Origin: Clostridiales bacterium DTU074
GTDB taxonomy: Bacteria > Bacillota > Clostridia > Caldicoprobacterales > Caldicoprobacteraceae
Length of the DNA stretch: 39,183 nucleotides
Assembly: GCA_001513075.1 (NCBI GenBank)
Contig: LFSE01000002.1
Location: 1-39,183 of the forward strand
Direction of reading: 5' to 3'
A program made the position numbers and the translations under genes. Positions within the stretch are counted from its first letter, which is position 1. Every line of letters starts with the position of its first letter. This document shows, one piece after another, positions 1 to 8,356 of this stretch. The notes under the pieces were generated by a model. The model was not told the origin of the DNA. It made no database searches and worked only from the letters and a program-made list of their open reading frames with translations.

Positions 1-96
1 CAGACTTGGGAAGTGGGTTACACTGGAAAAAACTAATAAGATATAATTAAATTAAATATAGTAAGAAAAAAATAAAAATATAGGGGGTATAAAGGT

Positions 97-831
97 ATGG
101 GGAAAATTAGAGTAACAGTATGGAATGAATTCAGGCATGAGAAAAATGATCCTGAAGTAGCGAAAATTTATCCTGACGGGATTCACAATGCCATTGCTGA
201 TTTCTTGAAGGAGCAGGGACAATTCGAGGTAAGGACTGCTACTCTTGACGAACCGGAACATGGTTTGACCGATGAGGTATTACAGAATACCGATGTTATG
301 ATTTGGTGGGGGCATCTTGCCCATGAAGAAGTCAAAGACGAAATTGTTGAAAAAGTTCACAGAAGAATACTCGATGGGATGGGACTTATTGTTCTTCATT
401 CAGGTCATGCTTCTAAGATTTTTAGAAAGATTTGCGGAACAAACAGTGAAAGGCTAAAATGGCGGGAAAGCGGCGAAAAGGAGAGATTATGGGTAATAGA
501 GCCTGGGCATCCCATAGTAGAGGGCTTAGATGAATATATTGAAATTCCCAATGAGGAAATGTACGGAGAAAGGTTTGATATTCCGGCTCCCGACACCTTG
601 ATTTTTATTAGCTGGTTTGAGGGTGGAGAAGTGTTTCGTAGTGGCTGTTGCTATAGACGGGGCAGAGGAAAAATATTTTACTTCAGGCCAGGTCATGAGA
701 CTTTCCCCGTTTATTATCAAAAAGAGGTCCAGAGGGTTATTATCAATGCAGTAAAATGGGCAGCGCCGGTTAATGGACCGAAGCCGGTTTATGGAAACTA
801 TAAACCGCTGGAAAGCATAGATAAGAATTAA
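97..831 (+). CDS. ThuA-like protein (trehalose-utilisation / class I glutamine amidotransferase-like fold)
   Basis: The 244-residue protein resembles the ThuA family: an N-terminal Rossmann-like region ([11 protein letters not shown]), then a [10 protein letters not shown] segment, VLHSGHASK near residue 107, [14 protein letters not shown], and a C-terminal [16 protein letters not shown]. These are the usual landmarks of ThuA proteins found beside sugar dehydrogenases and transporters. Length matches the family. In rhizobia ThuA takes part in trehalose or 3-keto-sugar metabolism; the exact reaction here is not known and substrate is not inferable. An AGGGGG ribosome binding site lies 9 bases before the ATG. 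No trehalose genes lie within the window; its true partners may be upstream, outside the window. The family call is confident, the function is not. Confidence 0.88.
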   Translation: MGKIRVTVWNEFRHEKNDPEVAKIYPDGIHNAIADFLKEQGQFEVRTATLDEPEHGLTDEVLQNTDVMIWWGHLAHEEVKDEIVEKVHRRILDGMGLIVLHSGHASKIFRKICGTNSERLKWRESGEKERLWVIEPGHPIVEGLDEYIEIPNEEMYGERFDIPAPDTLIFISWFEGGEVFRSGCCYRRGRGKIFYFRPGHETFPVYYQKEVQRVIINAVKWAAPVNGPKPVYGNYKPLESIDKN

Positions 832-1000
832 CACAAAAGATGTTTCAGAGCTAATAAAAGACCTGCATTGTTGTGCTACCTTAGGGGAAGTGGCTGTACA
901 GGCATGGATAAACAAGGATTTTTTGGACAGTTTGTACTTAACTTTTAAGAATTTGATCAAAGGAAGATGTTTAATTGGAAACAAATGCTATAGTCAGTAA
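821..1000 (+). pseudogene. unrecognised open frame without start codon, possible gene remnant
   Basis: Between the ThuA-like gene and the MetH-like gene one frame stays open for 59 codons, from just after a TAG at 818-820 to the TAA at 998-1000. It reads as plausible protein (KDVSELIKDLHCCATLGEVA... then AWINKDFLDSLYLTFKNL) with an amphipathic, helix-like pattern and a balanced composition. It contains no ATG, GTG or TTG early enough to explain translation of the whole stretch, and it overlaps the last codons of the ThuA-like gene in the +1 frame. It may be the tail of a decayed gene, or chance. I do not recognise the family. Confidence 0.3.
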
Positions 1001-1030
1001 TTTGATGCCCAGGATGGAAAGGAATGAAAG

Positions 1031-2734
1031 ATGGTGGATTTTAGGAGTGCGCTGAACAAACAATTGATTGTGTTTGACGGAGCTATGGGTACCATGATCC
1101 AGCGCCATGGGCTAAAGCCTGGCCAGATGCCTGAAACCTTCAATGTGCTCTGCCCTGACGTAGTTAAAGGGATCCACAGGGAGTACATACAGGCCGGAGC
1201 CGATGTGATAACTACCAACACCTTTGGTGCCAATGAACTGAAGCTCAAGGGCACCGGCTATACAGTGGAGCAGGTAATAAGCAGGGCGGTGGATTTAGCC
1301 CGTCAGGTGGCGGGTGACCGGTGGGTAGCTCTGGATATCGGACCTATCGGCCAGCTTATGGAGCCTATGGGCACTCTTTCCTTTGAGGAGGCTTATAATA
1401 TGTATGCCAGGCAGGTCAGGGCGGGTGCTCAGGCCGGGACTGACCTTATTCTAATAGAAACCATAGGAGATTTATATGAAGCCAAGGCTGCCATTCTGGC
1501 GGCCAAGGAGAACAGCCACCTACCAGTGATTTGTACCATGACCTTTGAGCAGAGCGGAAGGACTTTGATGGGGGCCGATCCCAAAACTGCTGTTGTAGTA
1601 CTGGAGGGCCTTGGGGTTGATGCCCTGGGGGTCAACTGTTCACTGGGGCCAGAAGAATTGCTGCCCATTGTAAAACAAATCCTGTCCTATGCTGCCGTTC
1701 CTGTCCTGGTACAGCCAAATGCAGGCCTTCCCGAGATGGTTAACGGGCAGGCGGTTTACCCGATGAAGCCTGAGCTTTTTGAGCGCTATGCCTCCGTTAT
1801 GGTACAGCTGGGAGTTCGGATGATAGGAGGCTGCTGCGGAACCACTCCCGATTTCATAAGGGCTGTGAGGAAAGCGGTGAATCGTTTAGCTCCCGTATAC
1901 ACCTCGGTTGATAGAACTGCGGCTGTGGCCTCGGGGTCCAGAACCGTAGTACTGGATCAAGGAGTCAGGATTATCGGCGGGCGAATAAATGCCCGGCATA
2001 ATGAGGATATTATGCGTGCCTTGATGAGCAATGGCTTTGGTGACCTGCTCTCGGAAGCCATAGACCAAAGAGGGCGGGGAGCGGATATACTGGCTGTTGA
2101 TGTTGGGCTGCCGGACACGCTCGAGGGCAAGATTGCTGAACATGAGCTATTGCCCGGTGTGATACGTGAGATTCAGGCGGTTGTAAATTTACCTCTTGAG
2201 ATCAGCAGCAGTTGTCCGGCTGCTTTGGAGGCAGGTATGAGAGCGTATAACGGCAAACCTCTTGTTCGTTGGACGGCCCGGGAGACGGCTTCAATGGAGC
2301 CCTTGCTGCCACTTGTGAAAAAGTACGGGGCTTGCATCCTGGTATCGGCTGCGGGCAAAAACGGATCACCGGACAATGCCGTAGAAGGATTCAAAGCTGC
2401 TGAAGATATTGTTGGTTTTGTACAGTCATACGGTGTGCCCAAGGAGGACATAATTGTGGATTGCGGGGTTCCCTACAAAGCAGACCGGCTCGGTGAAAAT
2501 ATGGAAGCTATTGAGATGATCCGATTGGTTAAGAATAAGCTAGGCCTGAAGACTGCCTTGAGTATAGAGAGGGCCTTTGCTGGTTTATCCCATAGGTACG
2601 ATGAGCCTGTAGTCAGTACTTTTCTGGTTATGGCATTGGCCAATGGTTTGGATGTTCTCGTTTCGGAATCCATGTCCTCCTATCTGATGGAAACCGTTAA
2701 TGCTTTTCGCTCGCTTACAATAAGGGGTGAATAA
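1031..2734 (+). CDS. two-module MetH-like protein: homocysteine S-methyltransferase domain plus pterin-binding-like domain
   Basis: The protein has 567 residues. Residues 1-290 form a homocysteine S-methyltransferase barrel with the zinc cysteines in place: Cys203 in VNCSLGP and Cys268/Cys269 in GGCCGTTP. Residues 310-567 resemble the folate (pterin-binding) barrel of cobalamin-dependent methionine synthase. The protein stops where the cobalamin module would begin, and no cobalamin DxHxxG motif follows in the downstream sequence, so a separate corrinoid protein would be needed. The folate-like half differs at expected motifs: IGGRINARH for IGERIN-type, AVDVG where DVN-G is usual, and GKPLVRWTARE where GKPL-NS is usual. 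A methyl acceptor role for homocysteine is therefore well supported; use of methyl-tetrahydrofolate is not. GGAAAGG precedes the ATG. A strong terminator follows. Confidence 0.88.
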   Translation: MVDFRSALNKQLIVFDGAMGTMIQRHGLKPGQMPETFNVLCPDVVKGIHREYIQAGADVITTNTFGANELKLKGTGYTVEQVISRAVDLARQVAGDRWVALDIGPIGQLMEPMGTLSFEEAYNMYARQVRAGAQAGTDLILIETIGDLYEAKAAILAAKENSHLPVICTMTFEQSGRTLMGADPKTAVVVLEGLGVDALGVNCSLGPEELLPIVKQILSYAAVPVLVQPNAGLPEMVNGQAVYPMKPELFERYASVMVQLGVRMIGGCCGTTPDFIRAVRKAVNRLAPVYTSVDRTAAVASGSRTVVLDQGVRIIGGRINARHNEDIMRALMSNGFGDLLSEAIDQRGRGADILAVDVGLPDTLEGKIAEHELLPGVIREIQAVVNLPLEISSSCPAALEAGMRAYNGKPLVRWTARETASMEPLLPLVKKYGACILVSAAGKNGSPDNAVEGFKAAEDIVGFVQSYGVPKEDIIVDCGVPYKADRLGENMEAIEMIRLVKNKLGLKTALSIERAFAGLSHRYDEPVVSTFLVMALANGLDVLVSESMSSYLMETVNAFRSLTIRGE

Positions 2735-2842
2735 ACGGTTTGTTTCCCAATGGGAATTCTGTGTCGGATTTGGATTTCCGAACGCATTAACAACAATATA
2801 CAGATACCTAATGAAGGCTGTCATTAGCCGTAATCGATTATT

Positions 2843-2893
2843 GGGCCTCTGGGAGGAATTCTGTTTTGCAAATTTCTTCCCGGGGCCTTTTTT
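2843..2893 (+). terminator. Rho-independent terminator after the MetH-like gene
   Basis: A GC-rich hairpin of about 14 pairs (GGCCTC-T-GGGAGGAA against TTCTTCCCGGGGCC, one bulged base and a few G-U pairs) is followed directly by six T. It separates the MetH-like gene from the membrane phosphatase-fold gene. Confidence 0.85.
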
Positions 2894-2968
2894 GTAGTCA
2901 GTTGATATATTTGCACAGGGAGGTATGTCAGAGATTATTTCGGGAAAGATCTAGATGAGGTGAGCATC

Positions 2969-5362
2969 TTGATACGGATATTCTGGTTGCCGGTCATACT
3001 TGCTGCTTTGCTGATTTGTATTTTAATTGTTCCGGCAGGTGGTGTGGATGCTGGGATTTGGTTCCGGCACACCCAAGGGGATAGGGAGGCAGGTTATATT
3101 AGCGATAGCGGATTGGATCTTTGCGCTGAATCCGATGCAACAACAGCCGAGCGTAATATGACGACCCATGAGGCCCACATAACGGCAGCCGGAACGGAGC
3201 AGGTATCCGCCGGGTCATCAGGCAAATATGGGAAACTCGAGAAGGGGAAAGTAGTTCTTGTAGTCCTGGACCGGATCGGTTGGAAGGATATTTATGAGGC
3301 CGATACTCCAAACATTGATCGGCTTATGGATATGGGGGCCATAGGTCTTATGACCACCAATACGGCGGGCAGTCGTTCGTGCAATAACCTGTATGTTACC
3401 ATGGGGGCTGGAGCCCGGATTACCGGCTCGGCCAATTCCCCCCTTGCCTTTTCGTCCCGGGATGTCTATCAGGGGCAGAGGATAACGGATCTGTATTACC
3501 AGATAAGCGGGAAGGCTCTTCCTGATGGTGCAATAGCCAACCTTGGAATTGCCCAGGTTTATAGAAATAATCTTAACAGACCTTATCCGGTCATGATTGG
3601 AGCCCTGGGCACCGCTTTGCGGCAAGGGGGGTATTTGGTTGCAGTAGTAGGCAACAGCGATACACCGGATAAATATCGAAGATATCTCCAGTCCATGATG
3701 ATGGATGATGAAGGGCTTGTGCCCGCGGGCGATGTAGGCGAATCACTTATTGCGAAGGACGGCTCACGGCCTTTTGGTATAAGGGTTGATGCCGACGCAA
3801 TGGCCAGGGCGGTAGACAGGGTGTGGGATAAGGCCGATGTTATAGCTGTGGAATGGGGAGATACGCACAGGGCAGAGGATTACAGGTACAATCTTATGGA
3901 TTATATGCTTGAAGTACATAGGCGAAAGGCTCTGGAGGATGGAGATGCTTTTATAGGAAGGCTTTTAAACAAGCTGGATATGGGTAGGGACCTTATCATG
4001 ATAATTACGCCCCTTGGCCCTTTAAAGGAGCTACAGAACAATAACCGCCTTACCCCCATAATAATTGCGGGGAAGGGAGTGAATAAGGGATGGGCGATCT
4101 CTGCCTCCACCCATCGAGCAGGTGTGGTGACCAATCTGGATGTTGGAGGAACCATATTGAATTTCTTTGGAATATCTCCCCTCCCCGGTCAGGGTGGGGC
4201 AGCAATAAGAAGCGTATATAATGATACGGGAATTGAGGGGATTTTAGCTTTTAATCAAAGGTTGGTGGAGATCTTTAATCAGCGTTCTTTTCTCATCCGG
4301 AGCTTTGTGCTTTCCCTGATTGCGGTGGTGGGTACATCGCTGTTTGTCCTGTTTTTCAAAAACCGGTACCTGAACCTGATAAAGCCCTGCCTTCTCTTTA
4401 TAATGCTTGTTCCCCATGCCTATTTGCTGCTGCCTCTGGTACACCAATCCGTCCTGGTGGGCAGCGTGCTGGTTTCCCTGTTGATAGCTCTGATATTTAC
4501 GTCTTTTATATGGTATATTTTTTCTGATACGCTGGACAGAGTTCTGGTAATTTGCGTTTTATTGGTAATCCTTTTATCAGTAGATCAATGGACCGGTGCC
4601 CGGCTAATACAGGGTTCACCGTTGGGATACGACGTAATAAGCGGGGCCAGATTTTACGGGATAGGAAATGAATACATGGGAGCGCTGGTAGGAGCTGCCT
4701 GCATAGGCGGAGCCTGCATAATTGAGAAATTTGCCCGGTACGGCAGATGGGTAATCAGAGGCGTACTGCCGTGCTTGGCAATGGTTTTACTGATATTGGC
4801 CGTTCCCTGGTGGGGAGCAAATGTGGGGGGCGCTGTTACGGCTTTTGCAGCTTTTGGGGTATTGGCAATGCTGGTAATCCGACGCTCTGTTACTTGGCAA
4901 CATGTAGCGGCTATGCTTGCGGTCTCGGTTATTTTCATTGGTGGGGTTTTCATCCTGGATAGTTTTAGGGCGGTTGAAAGCCAATCCCATATGGGGCAGA
5001 CGGTAAAACTAGTAAAGGAAAATGGAGTGCAGGAACTGTTCAATATAGCTTACAGAAAGATATACATGAATATTCGTCTTTTCAGGTATACCATATGGAC
5101 CCGGGTATTTCTGTCATCCCTTATCTCCATGGTGATCCTTTTTTACCGACCGGCGGGAATCTTTAAGGATGTCAGGGAGCGATATCCGTACCTGTTTCAT
5201 GGTTTTATAAGCGGGCTGGTTGGAAGCATTACAGCCTTTCTAGTCAACGATTCGGGTATAGTGGCAGCGGCTACCTCCATGATTTATGTTGGGCTGTCGT
5301 TTATGTTGGTAATCATCCACCGTTTGCAGGAAATTATAATGGAAAAAAAGAACGCTGCTTAA
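2969..5362 (+). CDS. membrane protein with extracellular alkaline-phosphatase-superfamily domain
   Basis: About 797 residues. One N-terminal membrane segment (IFWLPVILAALLICILIV) is followed by a serine/threonine-rich linker, then an exported domain of the alkaline phosphatase/phosphopentomutase fold (VVLVVLDRIGWKDI near residue 77, TPNIDRL, then RLTPIIIAGKGV and THRAGVVTNLDVGGTILNFFG near residue 390). From about residue 425 the chain has roughly ten hydrophobic membrane segments. The canonical metal-binding SDHG-type motif is not obvious, so catalysis is uncertain. I prefer the TTG at 2969, which has GAGGTGA five bases upstream; a GTG at 2960 gives three more residues but lies inside that site. 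It is followed 76 bases later by a glycosyltransferase, suggesting a role in a cell-envelope glycan or teichoic-type polymer. That role is inference. Confidence 0.75.
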   Translation: MIRIFWLPVILAALLICILIVPAGGVDAGIWFRHTQGDREAGYISDSGLDLCAESDATTAERNMTTHEAHITAAGTEQVSAGSSGKYGKLEKGKVVLVVLDRIGWKDIYEADTPNIDRLMDMGAIGLMTTNTAGSRSCNNLYVTMGAGARITGSANSPLAFSSRDVYQGQRITDLYYQISGKALPDGAIANLGIAQVYRNNLNRPYPVMIGALGTALRQGGYLVAVVGNSDTPDKYRRYLQSMMMDDEGLVPAGDVGESLIAKDGSRPFGIRVDADAMARAVDRVWDKADVIAVEWGDTHRAEDYRYNLMDYMLEVHRRKALEDGDAFIGRLLNKLDMGRDLIMIITPLGPLKELQNNNRLTPIIIAGKGVNKGWAISASTHRAGVVTNLDVGGTILNFFGISPLPGQGGAAIRSVYNDTGIEGILAFNQRLVEIFNQRSFLIRSFVLSLIAVVGTSLFVLFFKNRYLNLIKPCLLFIMLVPHAYLLLPLVHQSVLVGSVLVSLLIALIFTSFIWYIFSDTLDRVLVICVLLVILLSVDQWTGARLIQGSPLGYDVISGARFYGIGNEYMGALVGAACIGGACIIEKFARYGRWVIRGVLPCLAMVLLILAVPWWGANVGGAVTAFAAFGVLAMLVIRRSVTWQHVAAMLAVSVIFIGGVFILDSFRAVESQSHMGQTVKLVKENGVQELFNIAYRKIYMNIRLFRYTIWTRVFLSSLISMVILFYRPAGIFKDVRERYPYLFHGFISGLVGSITAFLVNDSGIVAAATSMIYVGLSFMLVIIHRLQEIIMEKKNAA

Positions 5363-5438
5363 TAGTTGAATAGGCTGATGGACATCATCGGCCAATGTAA
5401 AGACAAAAGGGCGTTGTAAGAGCAGAGAGGAGAATGGG

Positions 5439-6596
5439 ATGTTGGGAGCCAATGGAATTAAGGTGGCGGAGATCATACGTCAGGCCTGCGGAGGAATGAA
5501 GGAGCATTATATTACGCTGTTAAAGGGCTTGAAAGAAAGGGACTTTGACGTGCTTGCCCTGTGCAATTTCAGCCAACCCGATATGGAAGAACTCCGGGAT
5601 GCGGGGGTGATGGTATACCCCCTCACAATTCCGGGAGATATACAGCCCTATCGGGATATTGAACGAGCAATAGAGATTTTTTCGGTGATAAAGAAATGCG
5701 ATGTTGATGTGGTTCATTGCCATGGCTTCAAAGCAGGTGTGGTGGGAAGATTGGCAGCTTTGTTGGCCGGATGCCCGAGGATATATACCGTCCATAACTT
5801 TATACTGCCCATAGTAAAACCGGCTAGGAGGTGGGTGCTTCATAAGGCGGAGCGGATTATGTGTAAATATACCCAGGCTGTTATCACCGTATCCCACGCA
5901 TTGAAGGAGGAGCTGGTTCGGAGCTGGGGGATATCCGCCGACAAGATCCATGTGGTGCATAACGGAATACCCTTTTACAAAGAACCAAACGCTGACACTG
6001 CCTGCTTTGCCATTGGTTTAAGGCGACGCCTTAACATAGGAGAGGATGCGATTCTGGTGGGGACGGCGGCACGGCTTATCCCTTCAAAGGGTATTGATTA
6101 CTTTCTGGATGCCATTCCCAAGGTACTCAGGCATATCAAAAACATACACTTTGTAGTCATAGGGAGCGGACCTTACGAACAGGAGCTGAAGAAAAAGGCC
6201 GAAAGATTGCATGTTCAGGGCAATATTACCTTTCTCGGCTACGTCAACAATGTTATGGATTATATAAATGCCGTTGATATATTCGTGCTGCCCAGTCTGT
6301 CTGAAGGGTTTGGAATATCAGTGCTTGAGGCTATGGCAGCAGGAAAAGCCGTGATTGCTTCCAATGTAGGAGGAATACCCGAAATAGTTAATCATGATGA
6401 CAATGGATACCTGGTGCCTCCCGGAGATGCCAGCGAGCTGGCACTGGCTATAGCATACCTGGCTGCCAATCCGCAGGTGCGCGGGGATTACGGGCGAAGA
6501 GGCTGCCGGGACGTAAGGGAGCGTTTTTCGGTGGATAAAATGGTAGACCGCACTGCAGATATCCTGCTCAGATATGCTAAAAACGGCTTGAAGTAA
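5439..6596 (+). CDS. family 4 glycosyltransferase (GT-B fold)
   Basis: The 385-residue protein has the GT4 layout: an N-terminal acceptor lobe (GGMKEHYITLLKGLKERDFDV, then DVVHCHGFKAGVVGRLAAL), and a C-terminal donor lobe with VGTAARLIPSKGIDYFLDA near residue 208, the nucleotide-sugar-binding PSLSEGFGISVLEAMAAGK near residue 287 with both glutamates of the EX7E motif, and VGGIPEIV. It should transfer a sugar from a nucleotide donor to an envelope lipid or polysaccharide on the cytoplasmic side; sugar and acceptor cannot be read from sequence. GAGAGGAGA precedes the ATG. Its nearest neighbour upstream is the phosphatase-fold membrane protein, likely the same transcript because no T-tailed hairpin separates them. 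Confidence 0.9.
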   Translation: MLGANGIKVAEIIRQACGGMKEHYITLLKGLKERDFDVLALCNFSQPDMEELRDAGVMVYPLTIPGDIQPYRDIERAIEIFSVIKKCDVDVVHCHGFKAGVVGRLAALLAGCPRIYTVHNFILPIVKPARRWVLHKAERIMCKYTQAVITVSHALKEELVRSWGISADKIHVVHNGIPFYKEPNADTACFAIGLRRRLNIGEDAILVGTAARLIPSKGIDYFLDAIPKVLRHIKNIHFVVIGSGPYEQELKKKAERLHVQGNITFLGYVNNVMDYINAVDIFVLPSLSEGFGISVLEAMAAGKAVIASNVGGIPEIVNHDDNGYLVPPGDASELALAIAYLAANPQVRGDYGRRGCRDVRERFSVDKMVDRTADILLRYAKNGLK

Positions 6597-6688
6597 TGGG
6601 AGCTCCTGCCCGGAAGGAGCTGTGACTGTCATAAAAACCAGATGCTGTATTTTGGTTCAGTGAGATCAAATCAAAGGCCAAAAACTGC

Positions 6689-6720
6689 TTGACAAGTTTG
6701 ACAGGTTAAGCTATTATAAT
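6689..6720 (+). promoter_or_regulatory. promoter of the tRNA-Val gene
   Basis: TTGACA at 6689-6694 is followed 17 bases later by TATTAT at 6712-6717, which overlaps a perfect TATAAT at 6715-6720 (20-base spacing). The tRNA begins 18 bases after it. This fits a strong vegetative promoter. Confidence 0.7.
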
Positions 6721-6738
6721 AATGCAAAGTCTGAATAT

Positions 6739-6814
6739 GGGGCGTTAACTCAACTGGCAGAGTGCCATCTTGACGTGGTGGAAGTTACAGGTTCAAGTCC
6801 TGTACGCCCCACCA
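6739..6814 (+). tRNA. tRNA-Val (anticodon GAC), CCA encoded
   Basis: A full cloverleaf can be drawn. The acceptor stem GGGGCGT/ACGCCCC pairs over seven bases (6739-6745 with 6804-6810). The D stem ACTC/GAGT encloses a loop with GG. The anticodon stem CCATC/GGTGG (one G-U) holds loop TTGACGT with anticodon GAC at 6772-6774, reading valine GUC and GUU. The T stem ACAGG/CCTGT encloses TTCAAGT. Discriminator A and genomic CCA (6812-6814) end the gene. It stands alone, with its own promoter and terminator. Confidence 0.97.
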
Positions 6815-6821
6815 GATGAAA

Positions 6822-6851
6822 GGGAGGTTTTGATTAAACCTCCTATTTTTA
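6822..6851 (+). terminator. terminator of the tRNA-Val gene
   Basis: Hairpin GGAGGTTT/AAACCTCC (6823-6830 with 6836-6843) with a five-base loop, followed by TATTTTTATT, eight bases after the CCA end of the tRNA. Confidence 0.8.
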
Positions 6852-6909
6852 TTGCGGACCTGTTCCATTGTTTTTTATTATTTAGCTGTTATTATAATCT
6901 ACAAGCATG

Positions 6910-6918
6910 TGGTATAAT
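6910..6918 (+). promoter_or_regulatory. extended -10 promoter element for the small membrane protein
   Basis: TGGTATAAT is a perfect extended -10 (TG-N-TATAAT), 64 bases before the chosen start at 6982. No good -35 is seen at the right distance, as is common for extended -10 promoters. Confidence 0.45.
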
Positions 6919-6981
6919 GTTATCGAAAAAGCAATTGTCATATTTTCAATATGTATAATATATTGTATGGGAGGGGTTTGT

Positions 6982-7431
6982 ATGTACAAACAAGAGGACG
7001 TGCAGGAAGTGCGAAGGCAGTTAATACGCATGCTTACTGTGATTGGTGCTCTTTTTCTGGGGTTTCTAATTATCTCCATTGTTCTGGCCAATACCGTTAA
7101 CAATAGATTGGGTATGTTCATCCTGGTCATTGGAGTATGCCTAGATATTTTTGTATGGGGTATGTACGCAAGCCCCATTCTGGCCTACTATAATTTTCTT
7201 AAGGATATTTTTAGTGGAAGAATCAGGGTTGAGTCGGGTATAGTTAAAAACGTTAATACAAAACCCGTATATAAGGACAACAAGCTCTTTTATTACGAGG
7301 TATTGATTGACGATGGAGAAGTTGAACGTCTGCTGCTTATAGACGCAAACAAACCGTTACCAGCATTTGATATAGGTAAAAAGTATGAATTTGAGGTTTT
7401 TCAGAATTATGTAGTAAATGTCCTGCAATAA
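6982..7431 (+). CDS. small two-helix membrane protein, function unknown
   Basis: 149 residues when started at the ATG at 6982, which has GGGAGGGG 6-9 bases upstream; a longer in-frame reading from 6907 would put the start inside the promoter and lacks a binding site. Two membrane segments lie at about residues 17-38 (LTVIGALFLGFLIISIVLA) and 43-68 (LGMFILVIGVCLDIFVWGMY), followed by a soluble tail of about 80 residues with alternating beta-type pattern (GIVKNVNTKPVYKDNKLFYYEVL). I do not recognise the family. It is transcribed alone and converges on the lipoprotein gene at 7490. Confidence 0.7.
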   Translation: MYKQEDVQEVRRQLIRMLTVIGALFLGFLIISIVLANTVNNRLGMFILVIGVCLDIFVWGMYASPILAYYNFLKDIFSGRIRVESGIVKNVNTKPVYKDNKLFYYEVLIDDGEVERLLLIDANKPLPAFDIGKKYEFEVFQNYVVNVLQ

Positions 7432-7489
7432 TTGGTAGCAGAATATAATATGGGTAAACCCTTCTAAAGTTTGTTTAGCCAAAAAACCG

Positions 7490-7939
7490 TTAGTCATCTG
7501 TAATGGTTTGGCTGGTGTAGCCAAGTGTATTGCCGTTTTGATCCATGTATACCGTAAAGCATTTATTATATTCATGGTTTAAAGATTTTTTTGATGGATA
7601 TAGGACTATTCGCATATAGTCTCCTTTGTGGGTTATAGGCTTGCCGCTTACATCATAGAATATCAGGGCTTCCCGCTCACTGCGATGCACTGATATCTCG
7701 GTTTCTTCAAAAGCTACCTTTTCACCCCGTTTTTTCAGGTGATCGGTAGCTCTTTTAATTATTTCCAGATCGGTCATAAACAGGATGGCGGAATGACCCT
7801 CCTTCACTTCAGCGGCTTTATCTGCATCTTTATGTGGGGAAGCAACACTGTTGTTTGAAGTATATCGGGAACTGCAGCCGCTAAGAAGAAGAAAAACAAT
7901 GCAAAGTGCGAAAAACGGTTTGTATCCGAGCATGGCCAT
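7490..7939 (-). CDS. lipoprotein, function unknown
   Basis: 149 residues with a clear lipoprotein signal: a hydrophobic stretch (PFFALCIVFLLL) ending in lipobox LLSGC, cysteine near residue 22. It should be anchored to the outer face of the cytoplasmic membrane. The mature part is a charged linker followed by an alpha/beta domain (DLEIIKRATDHLKKRGEKV... then KSLNHEYNKCFTVYMDQNG). I do not recognise the family. On the minus strand AAAGGGG lies about six bases before the ATG; a second in-frame ATG two codons later is also possible. A 21-base AT-rich palindrome lies just upstream. Confidence 0.75.
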   Translation of the reverse strand: MAMLGYKPFFALCIVFLLLSGCSSRYTSNNSVASPHKDADKAAEVKEGHSAILFMTDLEIIKRATDHLKKRGEKVAFEETEISVHRSEREALIFYDVSGKPITHKGDYMRIVLYPSKKSLNHEYNKCFTVYMDQNGNTLGYTSQTITDD

Positions 7940-7959
7940 GAATTACCCCTTTGCATCAT

Positions 7960-7980
7960 ATATGATTACTTTAATCATAT
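7960..7980. repeat. 21-bp palindrome upstream of the lipoprotein gene
   Basis: ATATGATTA and TAATCATAT form a perfect 9-base inverted repeat around a 3-base spacer. It ends about ten bases from the ribosome binding site of the minus-strand lipoprotein gene. It may be an operator or a leader hairpin; sequence alone does not decide. Confidence 0.5.
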
Positions 7981-8035
7981 GCCGGCCGGTTTCAAAAAAG
8001 AAGCTTTGATGTTGTAGAATAAGAATCTTTTTCGA

Positions 8036-8356
8036 TTATCTAAGGGTTTGCAGTGCAAACATTGCAAGTATTCCTATGATAATGGTCCAAAAAATATTCT
8101 TGCTTTTGATTGCTACAGCAAAACACAGGATCGATGCAATAAGGGTGTTATTATCCAGGGAAATTGCCAGCCGGCCTTGAGGCATAAATATAGCCGGAGC
8201 AAGAAGGGCCGATAGCACGGCAACGGGAATAAATTGAAGCCATCTCCGAAAGAGAGGGGGCAGCTCAAATTTAGACAATACTACCAGAGGCAGTGCTCTT
8301 GGCAGGTATGTAACCAGGCTCATTCCTATGATGATAAGTAAAATTTTCTGTTCCAT
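8036..8356 (-). CDS. azlD: AzlD-type branched-chain amino acid export subunit
   Basis: 106 residues from the ATG at 8356. A longer frame continues upstream but lies inside azlC in another frame, so I reject it. Four hydrophobic segments, an early TYLPRALPLVVLSKFELPPLFRRWLQFIPVAV-type signature (residues about 14-45), and the position right after azlC identify the small partner of the AzlCD exporter. The gene overlaps the end of azlC by 31 bases, indicating coupled translation; GGAGTGAG lies nine bases before the start. The pair exports branched-chain amino acids or their analogues across the cytoplasmic membrane. Confidence 0.88.
   Translation of the reverse strand: MEQKILLIIIGMSLVTYLPRALPLVVLSKFELPPLFRRWLQFIPVAVLSALLAPAIFMPQGRLAISLDNNTLIASILCFAVAIKSKNIFWTIIIGILAMFALQTLR

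Noticed and set aside
1-50. Possible tail of an upstream gene (frame 1 ending TAA at 34-36, or frame 3 ending at 48-50)
   Set aside because: Two frames are open over too few codons to choose between, and neither tail is recognisable.
5372-5392. Nine-pair hairpin between the phosphatase-fold gene and the glycosyltransferase
   Set aside because: No T-run follows, so it is not called a terminator; it may be a minor mRNA processing structure.
6600-6625. AGCTCCT/AGGAGCT hairpin after the glycosyltransferase gene
   Set aside because: Looks like a terminator stem but is followed by GTGACTG rather than T; not supported.
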